A stretch of DNA of 13,471 bases from DASULK01 sp036381835 (GCA_036381835.1 DASVCA010000199.1:1-13471), one strand, 5' to 3'; positions 1 through 9,002 are shown, counted from the stretch's first letter. Notes: generated from the letters alone by a model not told the origin. A program made the numbers and translations.

Positions 1-252
1 GCCTTCATCCAGCGCCTCAACTCCGAACTCGGCCTCACCGCGCTGCTGGTGGAGCAGAACGCCCGGCGGGCCCTGTCGATCGCCCACCGCGGCTACATCA
101 TGGAGTCCGGCCGGATCGTGCTGGAGGGATCGGCGGCCGAGTTGGCCGACAACCCCGACGTCAAGGAGTTCTACCTGGGGCTCGGCGAGGCCGGGACACG
201 CAAACGGTACCGCGACGTCAAACACTACAAGCGCCGCAAGCGCTGGCTGTGA
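1..252 (+). CDS. Branched-chain amino-acid-type ABC transporter ATPase (LivF family), C-terminal fragment
   Basis: The frame is open from the first base and encodes the last 83 residues; the start lies upstream of the window. LLVEQNA (about residues 15-21 of the fragment) is the H-loop region of LivF-type ATPases, where Gln commonly stands in for His. It is followed by YIMESGRIVLEGSAAEL and YLGLGE, the usual LivF C-terminal pattern. The Walker A, signature and Walker B motifs lie outside the window. The protein would drive import of a branched-chain amino acid or another carboxylate on the cytoplasmic face of a LivHMFGK-type permease. A strongly basic tail (RYRDVKHYKRRKRWL) extends beyond the normal LivF end; I recall similar tails on actinobacterial members that sit next to an acyl-CoA-ligase-like gene. 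Only 12 nt separate it from that ligase, so the two are very probably co-transcribed. The substrate cannot be read from this piece. Confidence 0.9.
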   Translation, partial: AFIQRLNSELGLTALLVEQNARRALSIAHRGYIMESGRIVLEGSAAELADNPDVKEFYLGLGEAGTRKRYRDVKHYKRRKRWL

Positions 253-264
253 AAGGGGCGACCC

Positions 265-1458
265 GTGCTGGCCGACAGGATCAGCGAGTACTTCCGCAGT
301 CTCGACGGGCCGGTGGCGGAGGCGGTCGGCCGCGCTGCGGCGCGGGTGCCCGCGTTCGCCGCACGGCTCGCGGCCGCCGGAATCCGCGAGGTGCGCCGGG
401 TCGCCGACCTCGACCCGCTACCGGTGCTGACCAAGGACGACCTGATCGAGGCACAGCGCGCGACACCCCCGTTCGGGGGCACGGTGGCCCCCGACGCCGC
501 GGTGCGCAAGGTGTTCGCCTCCCCGGGACCGCTGTACGAGCCGCAACTCGGCGGCCCGGATCCGTGGCGGTGGGGCGCGGCCCTGCGTGCGGCGGGCTTC
601 GGTCGGGGGGATGTGGTGCTGAACTGCTTCAGCTACCACCTCAGCCCGGCCGGGGCGATGTTCGAGGAGGCGGCGCTCGCCTGCGGCGCCACGGTCATCC
701 CGGCCGGCGTCGGCAACCAGGATCTGCAGGTGCAGACGGCGGCGGCGGTGGGCGCCACCGCCTACACCGGACTTCCGTCGTACCTGCGGGCTCTGGTGGA
801 GAAGGCGGCCGCACTCGACCTGCCGTTCTCGATCCGGCGCGCGTTGGTCACCGCCGAGCCGCTGCCCGACTCGCTGCGAAGCTGGCTGTCGGCACACCTG
901 GAGACGGTGCTTCAGGCGTACGGCACCGCGGAGACCGGTCTGCTCGGGTACGAGACCTCGCCCGGGTCGGGACTCGCCCTGCCGTCGGACGTGCTGGTTC
1001 AGGTGTGCGACGCGGAGACCGGCCGGCCGCACCTGGACGACACCCCGGGGCAGGTGGTGGTGACCCTGCTGCGGCCCGACCAGCCACTGGTGCGCTTCGG
1101 CACCGGTGACCTGTCGGCGTGGACGCTGGGCGCGGACGGATCGCTGCGGCTGGCGGGGGTACTGGGGCGGACCGGGGAGGCGGTGAAGGTGCGCGGCATG
1201 TTCCTGCACCCGCGCCAGGCCGCGCAGGCGCTCGACGGCGAGCCGGGGGTGCAGGCGTACCGGTTCGTGGTCGAACGCGACGACTACCGCGACCGGCTCC
1301 GGTGCGAGGTGCTGCCGGCCCCCGGCGCGGACGACGGCCTGACCGACCGGGTCCGCGAGCTGATCCGCGCCCGGCTGCGGCTGTCCGCCGAAGTCGTCGC
1401 GGTGCCCGCGGTGGAGGCCGGACCGGTCCTGGAGGACCGCCGGGACTGGTCGCGGTAG
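265..1458 (+). CDS. Phenylacetate-CoA-ligase-like adenylate-forming enzyme (PaaK superfamily)
   Basis: A 397-residue protein with a GTG start, preceded by AAAGGGG about 6 nt upstream. It resembles the PaaK branch of the ANL superfamily, which activates an organic acid with ATP and transfers it to CoA. Visible motifs are YGTAETG (219-225, core motif A5), FGTGDLSAW (278-286, A7) and GRTGEAVKVRGMFLHP (301-316, A8). The P-loop position holds FASPGPLYEP (84-93) instead of the Ser/Thr/Gly-rich loop of classical PaaK. The extreme C-terminus reads GPVLEDRRDWSR, where the catalytic A10 lysine of the C-terminal subdomain would be expected, and no lysine is there. PaaK is usually about 430-440 residues, so this copy is slightly short. 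It sits directly behind a LivF-like ATPase gene, which suggests activation of the imported compound. Other readings are a CoA ligase with altered chemistry or an adenylation enzyme that uses another acceptor. The substrate is unknown. Confidence 0.82.
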   Translation: MLADRISEYFRSLDGPVAEAVGRAAARVPAFAARLAAAGIREVRRVADLDPLPVLTKDDLIEAQRATPPFGGTVAPDAAVRKVFASPGPLYEPQLGGPDPWRWGAALRAAGFGRGDVVLNCFSYHLSPAGAMFEEAALACGATVIPAGVGNQDLQVQTAAAVGATAYTGLPSYLRALVEKAAALDLPFSIRRALVTAEPLPDSLRSWLSAHLETVLQAYGTAETGLLGYETSPGSGLALPSDVLVQVCDAETGRPHLDDTPGQVVVTLLRPDQPLVRFGTGDLSAWTLGADGSLRLAGVLGRTGEAVKVRGMFLHPRQAAQALDGEPGVQAYRFVVERDDYRDRLRCEVLPAPGADDGLTDRVRELIRARLRLSAEVVAVPAVEAGPVLEDRRDWSR

Positions 1459-1462
1459 CGCG

Positions 1463-1480
1463 CCGATCCGGCCGCATCGG
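1463..1480. terminator. Weak hairpin between convergent ligase and uvrC genes
   Basis: Only 36 nt separate the two convergent stop codons. CCGAT (1463-1467) and ATCGG (1476-1480) can form a 5-bp stem with an 8-nt loop in either transcript. There is no T-tract. It is the only candidate for a bidirectional terminator here, and it is weak. Confidence 0.3.
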
Positions 1481-1494
1481 GGCGAACGCTTCGA

Positions 1495-3420
1495 TCAGTC
1501 CCGACCGGAACGCAGGGCGGCGGCGATCGCCTCCGCGGTGCGCCGCCCGATACCGGGCACCTGCGCGATCTCGTCGACCGAGGCGGCGGACAGGCGCTTG
1601 ACGGAGCCGAAATGCCGCAGCAGCGCCTTGCGCCGCACCTCGCCCAATCCAGGAACGTCGTCCAGGCGGGAGGTTGTCATCCGCTTGGAGCGCCGCTTCC
1701 GGTGAAAGGCGATGGCGAACCGGTGCGCCTCGTCGCGGATGCGTTGCAGCAGGTAGAGCCCTTCGGACGCGCGGGGCAGGATGACCGGGTACCGGTCCCC
1801 GGGCAGCCACACCTCCTCCAGGCGTTTCGCCAGCCCGCACAGTGCGATGTCGTCGATGCCGAGCTCGGCGAACACCGCCGCGGCCGCGGCGACCTGCGGG
1901 GCGCCGCCGTCAACGACGACCAGTTGCGGCGGGTACGCGAACCTGCGCGGCCGGCCGGTGGCCGGATCGATACCGGGCCGGTCCGGATCGGCGGCCGTCT
2001 CCTCGCCGATCTCCCCGGTCTCCGCCCGCGCCGCCAGGTAGCGGGTGAACCGGCGGCGCAGCGTCTCGGCCAGCGCCGAAAGGTCGTCGGCCGCGCCCCG
2101 GATGACGAACCTGCGGTAGTCGTTCTTGCGGGGCAGGCCGTCCTCGAAGACCACCATGCCGGCCACCACGTCGGAGCCCTGGATCTGTGACACGTCGTAG
2201 CACTCGATGCGCAGCGGCGCGCTCGACATGCCCAGCGCCTCGGCGATCTCCTCCAGCGCCCTGCTACGGGTGGTCAGGTCACCTGCCCGGCGCAGCTTGT
2301 GCTGGGCGAGGGCGTCGGCGGCGTTGCGGGCCACGGTCTCCAGCAGCGCCTTCTTGTCCCCGCGCTGGGGCACCCGCAAGCTCACCCGGCTGCCCCGGTG
2401 CCGGGACAGCCAATCGGCCAACGCCTCGGCGTCGTCGGGCAGCTGCGGAACCAGCAGCTCCCGGGGCACATCGCTCTCCCCCCGGCCGCCGCCGTAGACC
2501 TGGCTGCAGAAGTGGTGCACCAGGTCGCCCGTGGTGAGGTCCTCGACCTTCTCCACGACCCAGCCCCGCTGGCCGCGCACCCGGCCGCCACGGACGTGGA
2601 ACACCTGCACCGCCGCTTCGAGCGCGTCCTGAGCGAAGGCGACCACGTCGGCGTCCGTGCCGTCGCCGAGCACCACGGTCTGCTTCTCCATCGCCTTGCG
2701 CAGCGCCGCGATGTCGTCGCGCAGCCGCGCCGCCCGCTCGAAATCCAGGCGTTCGCTGGCCTCGTGCATCTCCCGCTCCAGCCGGCGGATCATGGTGTCG
2801 GTCCGGCCCGTCATGAAGTCGCAGAAGTCGTCGACGATGCGGCGGTGCTCTTCAGCTGAGACGTTGCCGACGCAGGGCGCGGAACACTTGCCGATGTAGC
2901 CCAGCAGGCAGGGACGGCCGACCTGGCCGGCCCGCTTGAACACGCCGGAGGAGCAGGTACGGGCGGGGAAGACCCGCAGCAGCAGGTCCAGCGTCTCGCG
3001 GATCGCCCAGGCGTGGGAGTACGGGCCGAAGTAGCGCACCCCCTTGCGTTTGGCCCCGCGCATCACCTGCAGGCGGGGGAACTCCTCGTCGAGGGTGACG
3101 GCCAGGTACGGGTACGACTTGTCGTCCCGGTAGCGGACGTTGAAGCGCGGATCGTACTCCTTGATCCACGTGTACTCGAGTTGCAGCGCCTCGACCTCGC
3201 TGCCCACGGTGACCCAGTCCACCGAGGCCGCCGTGGTGACCATCTGCTGGGTTCGGGGGTGCAGATGCCACAGATCCCCGAAATACGAATTGAGTCGGTT
3301 GCGCAGACTCTTGGCCTTGCCGACGTAGATCACCCGGCCGGTCTCGTCCCGGAACCGGTAGACCCCGGGGGCGTCGGGTACGGTGCCCGGCGCGGGCCGG
3401 TAGGTGGAGGGGTCTGCCAC
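1495..3420 (-). CDS. uvrC: UvrABC excinuclease subunit C
   Basis: A 641-residue UvrC, the dual-incision nuclease of nucleotide excision repair; it joins the UvrB-DNA complex and cuts on both sides of the lesion. Domains in order: GIY-YIG nuclease (PGVYRF from about 18, IYVGKAKSLRNRLNSYF 31-47); a cysteine cluster C156, C171, C179, C183 matching the Fe-S ligands described for UvrC; UVR/UvrB-binding helix (about 209-246); RNase-H-like nuclease with IECYDVS (405-411, D409), VVVDGG (501-506, D504) and DEAHRFA (563-569, H566); and tandem helix-hairpin-helix motifs (about 586-635, VPGLGE and VPGIGRR). All domains look intact and the length is normal for actinobacteria. The GTG start is fixed by an in-frame TAG 24 nt upstream with no start codon between. 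GGAGGA lies 13 nt before the GTG, too far for a good Shine-Dalgarno, and a TAGGCT -10 element lies 7 nt before it, so a leaderless mRNA is plausible. Confidence 0.98.
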   Translation of the reverse strand: MADPSTYRPAPGTVPDAPGVYRFRDETGRVIYVGKAKSLRNRLNSYFGDLWHLHPRTQQMVTTAASVDWVTVGSEVEALQLEYTWIKEYDPRFNVRYRDDKSYPYLAVTLDEEFPRLQVMRGAKRKGVRYFGPYSHAWAIRETLDLLLRVFPARTCSSGVFKRAGQVGRPCLLGYIGKCSAPCVGNVSAEEHRRIVDDFCDFMTGRTDTMIRRLEREMHEASERLDFERAARLRDDIAALRKAMEKQTVVLGDGTDADVVAFAQDALEAAVQVFHVRGGRVRGQRGWVVEKVEDLTTGDLVHHFCSQVYGGGRGESDVPRELLVPQLPDDAEALADWLSRHRGSRVSLRVPQRGDKKALLETVARNAADALAQHKLRRAGDLTTRSRALEEIAEALGMSSAPLRIECYDVSQIQGSDVVAGMVVFEDGLPRKNDYRRFVIRGAADDLSALAETLRRRFTRYLAARAETGEIGEETAADPDRPGIDPATGRPRRFAYPPQLVVVDGGAPQVAAAAAVFAELGIDDIALCGLAKRLEEVWLPGDRYPVILPRASEGLYLLQRIRDEAHRFAIAFHRKRRSKRMTTSRLDDVPGLGEVRRKALLRHFGSVKRLSAASVDEIAQVPGIGRRTAEAIAAALRSGRD

Positions 3421-3427
3421 GCGTGCA

Positions 3428-3450
3428 AGCCTATCCTCCGGCTATGTCAT
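3428..3450 (-). promoter_or_regulatory. Putative uvrC promoter: ATGACA-11 nt-TAGGCT
   Basis: On the - strand, TAGGCT (3433-3428) fits the actinobacterial -10 consensus TAnnnT and ends 7 nt before the uvrC GTG. Exactly 11 nt upstream is ATGACA (3450-3445), which matches 4 of 6 positions of TTGTCR, the upstream half of the RecA-independent damage promoter (TTGTCRGTG-N8-TAnnnT). The 9-mer TAGGCTTGC also occurs upstream of uvrA. The -10 call is fair; the damage-promoter assignment is inference. Confidence 0.5.
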
Positions 3451-3459
3451 GATCGGGCA

Positions 3460-3496
3460 CCGAGCGGCGGCCGCCGGGTCGCCGCGATCCGCTCGG
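3460..3496 (-). terminator. Hairpin between the Rieske gene and uvrC
   Basis: CCGAGCGG (3460-3467) and CCGCTCGG (3489-3496) form a perfect 8-bp stem around a 21-nt GC-rich loop that can pair further within itself. It lies 22 nt after the Rieske stop codon and before the uvrC promoter, the right place to end the upstream transcript. There is no U-tract, which is common for actinobacterial terminators. Confidence 0.45.
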
Positions 3497-3517
3497 GGAC
3501 TCGCCCGCCCGGCCGGG

Positions 3518-3979
3518 TCAGGCCAACGTGATGGTGTCCCCGTCGACCCGGATCGGCCTGGCGGGCAGCGGTCGAGTCGCCGGGCCGGTGCGCACCGAAC
3601 CGTCCTCGATGGCGAACCGGCTGCCGTGACAACCGCAGTTGATCGTGCCGCCGTCCACCCCGACCAGCGGACACTGCTGGTGAGTGCAGATCGCGCTGAA
3701 GCCCTTGAACACCCCGGCGGCCGGCTGGGTGATCACGACCCCGGCTGCCGCGAAGACCTTCCCCCCGCCGACCGGGATGTCAGCGGTCCGTCCCAACGGC
3801 GTGCCGGGTTCGCCCGACCGCGCGCCACCCGCGTCCGTCCGGCCGTCGGCCCCCGCACCGTCCGCGGTGCCCGAGTCGACGCACCCGGTCAGCACCGCAC
3901 CCACGCCCGCGGCACCGGCGGCCAGCAGCGCCCGCCGCGAGGTGCCTGCGGCCACCGTCCCCGAGTAGTCGTCACGCAT
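3518..3979 (-). CDS. Rieske [2Fe-2S] protein with Tat signal and lipobox
   Basis: A 153-residue exported electron-transfer protein. The N-terminus has a twin-arginine motif (TSRRALL, 13-19), a hydrophobic stretch, and LTGC (30-33), a lipobox with C33 as the expected lipidated residue. A Gly/Ala/Asp-rich linker (about 34-62) leads to the Rieske domain. Cluster motifs are CTHQQC (98-103) and CGCHGS (115-120). C98, H100, C115 and H118 are the expected Fe ligands, and C103 and C117 the disulfide pair typical of high-potential Rieske proteins. The ATG start has GGAAAGG about 10 nt upstream. It follows kptA by 36 nt and may be read from the kptA promoter. The protein lacks the transmembrane helices and large size of a bc1-complex QcrA subunit, and no oxygenase partner is present, so its redox partner is unknown. 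A small Rieske gene near uvrC and uvrA fits my recollection of other actinomycetes, which suggests conserved neighbourhood rather than shared function. Confidence 0.92.
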   Translation of the reverse strand: MRDDYSGTVAAGTSRRALLAAGAAGVGAVLTGCVDSGTADGAGADGRTDAGGARSGEPGTPLGRTADIPVGGGKVFAAAGVVITQPAAGVFKGFSAICTHQQCPLVGVDGGTINCGCHGSRFAIEDGSVRTGPATRPLPARPIRVDGDTITLA

Positions 3980-4015
3980 CCCAAGCCATCCTTTCCGCGG
4001 CCGGCGGACCTGCGA

Positions 4016-4603
4016 TCAACTCTTTGCCCGGTAAAACGTCACGGTCCGCAGATACGCCGGCGGCACCGCGTCGGTCAGCCAGACCCCGTTGGCGCTGCGG
4101 TAGAAAACATAGCCGTCGCGGGCCATCGCCGCAGAATCCACCGTGATCACCGCGACGGTGCCGCGGCGGCGGGCACCCACCCGAATCGCGCTCGTCACGT
4201 CTGCGGACAGGTGGACGTGATGGCGTTTCCCCCGGTGCAGCCCGGTGGCGTGGATCGAATCGAGCGCCGCCGCGCTCGTACCGTGGTAGAGCCGCTCCGG
4301 CGGCCGGATCGGGCGCAGGCCGAGATCAACCGGGACGCTGTGCCCCTGGTTGGCCCGGATGCGTTCCACACCGTCCGGACCGCGTTCGACCGCGAAGCGC
4401 TGCTTGTCGTTTTCCGCGACGACCGCGTCGAGCTCGGCTCGCTCGATACCGAGCGCGGCGAGCAGATCCGACACCGGGACCCAGCCGGCCGGATCGAGCA
4501 CCAGTCCCACCTGGCCAGGGTCGTGCCGCAGCACCTTCGACAGCCGCTTGCTCAGCCGCACCAGTCGTGCGCGGTCCACGGCGAACTCGTCAGCCTTCGT
4601 CAC
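4016..4603 (-). CDS. kptA: RNA 2'-phosphotransferase (Tpt1/KptA family)
   Basis: A 195-residue KptA. The family transfers an internal RNA 2'-phosphate to NAD+, giving ADP-ribose-1'',2''-cyclic phosphate and nicotinamide. In eukaryotes this finishes tRNA splicing; the bacterial role is unsettled. Seen here: LSKRLSKVLRH (N-terminal winged-helix lobe, with the catalytic pair R26-H27), DPAGWVPVSDLL, IRANQGHS (R83), LYHGT (105-109), GKRHHVHLS (125-133) and an Arg run (145-147) that supplies the fourth catalytic Arg. Both lobes are complete and the length is typical. I chose the GTG at 4603 because TAACGT, a -10 match, ends 7 nt before it. The alternative GTG at 4612 adds three residues but overlaps that promoter element and has no Shine-Dalgarno. 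It lies between uvrA (upstream, 83 nt) and the Rieske gene (36 nt downstream). Confidence 0.93.
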   Translation of the reverse strand: MTKADEFAVDRARLVRLSKRLSKVLRHDPGQVGLVLDPAGWVPVSDLLAALGIERAELDAVVAENDKQRFAVERGPDGVERIRANQGHSVPVDLGLRPIRPPERLYHGTSAAALDSIHATGLHRGKRHHVHLSADVTSAIRVGARRRGTVAVITVDSAAMARDGYVFYRSANGVWLTDAVPPAYLRTVTFYRAKS

Positions 4604-4610
4604 GCCCGAC

Positions 4611-4616
4611 ACGTTA
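4611..4616 (-). promoter_or_regulatory. Putative leaderless promoter of kptA (TAACGT)
   Basis: TAACGT on the - strand fits TAnnnT and is separated by 7 nt from the GTG at 4603. This is the geometry of actinobacterial leaderless mRNAs, in which transcription begins at the first base of the start codon. No Shine-Dalgarno precedes either candidate GTG, and no clear -35 element is seen. Confidence 0.5.
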
Positions 4617-4686
4617 GCCAGGTCGTCGCCCGTGCGCGATGCCGCAGGTCCGCACCTGTGGACGACGGGCCGAACGTTCCGATGCC

Positions 4687-7650
<2,964 letters not shown>

Positions 7651-7700
7651 GGTCCGCCCACTCCCGGGTCCATGCGGTGATTTTGTCCGAGTTGCCCAAG

Positions 7701-7723
7701 CGTCTCGTCGCCACGATCAGACG
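7701..7723 (-). promoter_or_regulatory. Hairpin in the uvrA leader
   Basis: On the - strand CGTC-TGA-TCGT-GGCG-ACGA-GACG can fold into an 8-bp stem with a 3-nt bulge and a 4-nt loop. It lies 50-70 nt before the uvrA start, inside the leader predicted from the TAGGCT element. It might stabilise or regulate the leader; nothing more can be said from sequence. Confidence 0.3.
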
Positions 7724-7744
7724 TAGGACGCAACGCCCGCGGCA

Positions 7745-7767
7745 AGCCTAGCCCCCAGGTACGACAA
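7745..7767 (-). promoter_or_regulatory. Putative uvrA promoter: TTGTCG-11 nt-TAGGCT
   Basis: On the - strand TTGTCG (7767-7762) is followed after exactly 11 nt by TAGGCT (7750-7745). This fits the first six bases and the spacing of the RecA-independent damage promoter of actinobacteria (TTGTCRGTG-N8-TAnnnT), activated by PafBC in mycobacteria. The GTG half of the upstream box is not conserved (TAC here). The predicted transcript start is near 7738, giving a leader of about 88 nt. No LexA box (GAAC-N4-GTTC) is visible nearby. Confidence 0.55.
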
Positions 7768-7806
7768 TGTGCCGTAACGAGGCATTCCCGCAGCCGGCCC
7801 GCCGCC

Positions 7807-8868
7807 TCACCGCCGGTGACGCGCCGCCGCCTCCCGCTGCAGGCGCTTCCACCTGGCGCGCTCCACGGCGGCCAGCCGGGCATCCCGGCGACGCATCTCG
7901 TACGCCGCCTCCCGGCGCAGCTTCTGATAGTTCGCCCAACGCCGAGCGCTCAACGCGCCCGACTCCAGCGCCTCACGCACCGCGCACCCCGGCTCGCCCT
8001 CGTGCGCACAGTCGCGGAAACGGCAGTCGTCGGCCAGCGCCTGGATGTCGGCGAACGCCTGCTCCAGCCCGACGGCGGCATCGAGCAGGCCGACGGCGCG
8101 AACGCCGGGGGTGTCCAGCACCGCGCCGCCACCGGGCACCGGGATCAACGCCCGGTAGGTGGTGGTGTGCCGCCCCTTGCCGTCCACCCGCCGGATCTGC
8201 TGGGTCGCCATCACCTCGGCACCGACCAGCGCGTTCACCAGCGTCGACTTGCCCGCGCCGGACGGGCCCAGCAGGGCGAGGGTCCGGCCCGCGGCGACCA
8301 GCGGCCGCACGTCGGCCAGACCGTCCCTTCGCCGCGCGCTGACCGCGAGGACCCGCACCCCCGGCGCGGCACGCGCGACCTGGGCGGCGACCGTCGCCGC
8401 GTCCGCGACCAGATCCGCCTTGGTGAGCAGGACCAACGGGGTGGCACCGGACTCCCAGGCGAGTGCCAGCATCCGCTCGATGCGGCCCTCGTCCGGGGCG
8501 GGGTGCATCGGCTCGACCACCGCCGCGGTGTCCATGTTGGCGGCGAGCGCCTGGCCGCTGGCGTCCTTGTCCGCCGTGCGCCGCACGATCACCGTCCGCC
8601 GGGGCAACACCCCTTCCACGGTGTGGCGACCGTCCGGCCAGCGCCGCACGGCGACCCAGTCACCCGTGCAGGGCAGCCGGACCGGGTCGCGCGCCCCGGC
8701 GGTGAGCATCGTCGCGGCGAGACTGGCCCGAACCGGACCGGCGGCGCCCAGCACCGTGCACACCCCCTGGTCAACGCGGGCCACCCGGCCGGGAAAGTGG
8801 TGATCGTCCCAGCGGTGGACGGCGGCGAGATCGGGGTCCCAGCCGAGAGCGGCGAGATCGAGCGTCAT
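7807..8868 (-). CDS. rsgA: Small ribosomal subunit biogenesis GTPase RsgA
   Basis: A 353-residue circularly permuted GTPase that checks late 30S ribosomal subunit maturation. An OB-fold N-terminal domain (about 25-95) is followed by the permuted G motifs in the order G4 LLTKADL (147-153), G5 SAR (177-179), G1 GPSGAGKS (201-208), G3 DTPGV (252-256). A zinc-binding module with C282, C287, H289 and C295 and a basic helical tail follow. The ATG at 8868 is chosen because AAAGGG lies 6 nt upstream and the length matches the family. The frame stays open further upstream, but that part reads as Arg/Pro-rich noise and overlaps a separate short ORF. A 20-codon ORF ends 32 nt before this start, and a hairpin lies just ahead of the Shine-Dalgarno, so translation may be coupled or attenuated. 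uvrA follows 156 nt downstream under its own candidate promoter. Confidence 0.96.
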   Translation of the reverse strand: MTLDLAALGWDPDLAAVHRWDDHHFPGRVARVDQGVCTVLGAAGPVRASLAATMLTAGARDPVRLPCTGDWVAVRRWPDGRHTVEGVLPRRTVIVRRTADKDASGQALAANMDTAAVVEPMHPAPDEGRIERMLALAWESGATPLVLLTKADLVADAATVAAQVARAAPGVRVLAVSARRRDGLADVRPLVAAGRTLALLGPSGAGKSTLVNALVGAEVMATQQIRRVDGKGRHTTTYRALIPVPGGGAVLDTPGVRAVGLLDAAVGLEQAFADIQALADDCRFRDCAHEGEPGCAVREALESGALSARRWANYQKLRREAAYEMRRRDARLAAVERARWKRLQREAAARHRR

Positions 8869-8889
8869 AACGAGCCCTTTCAGGGTGAC

Positions 8890-8915
8890 GCCGACGACGG
8901 TCAACGGCCGTCGGC
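8890..8915 (-). promoter_or_regulatory. Hairpin at the end of the short ORF upstream of rsgA
   Basis: On the - strand GCCGACG (8915-8909) pairs perfectly with CGTCGGC (8896-8890) around a 12-nt loop that contains the TGA stop of the 20-codon ORF (8903-8901). The 3' side ends about 10 nt before the rsgA Shine-Dalgarno (8880-8875). A ribosome finishing the short ORF would melt this stem, so it could couple or gate rsgA translation. The stem is seen; the role is inferred. Confidence 0.5.
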
Positions 8916-8963
8916 GACGATCGGAAGGAAGACGGGGCACAGGGTTCGCACGGTGTCCCGCAT
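8901..8963 (-). CDS. 20-codon upstream ORF / candidate leader peptide before rsgA
   Basis: The ORF reads MRDTVRTLCPVFLPIVADGR and stops at TGA, 32 nt before the rsgA ATG and in a different frame. AAGGAGGT (8978-8971) lies 7 nt ahead of its ATG. This is the best Shine-Dalgarno noticed in the window, better than that of rsgA itself. Strong initiation on so short an ORF, followed by a hairpin that holds its stop codon, is the architecture of a leader peptide or translational coupler. The peptide has one Cys and a short hydrophobic middle (VFLPIV). It has no run of a single amino acid that would mark a classical attenuator, and I do not recognise it as a known leader family. An alternative is that it is a small functional protein. 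Expression is not proven by sequence. Confidence 0.55.
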   Translation of the reverse strand: MRDTVRTLCPVFLPIVADGR

Positions 8964-9002
8964 GGTCCCGACCTCCTTTCCGTCCGGTGACGCGTCGAGC
9001 AG

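Noticed and set aside
4645..4658. CAGGT-ccgc-ACCTG hairpin after uvrA as a terminator
   Set aside because: Only a 5-bp stem on the uvrA strand, with no T-tract; too weak to list.
4672..4679. GAACGTTC palindrome between uvrA and kptA as a LexA (SOS) box
   Set aside because: The actinobacterial SOS box needs GAAC and GTTC separated by four bases; here they abut, and the site lies downstream of uvrA.
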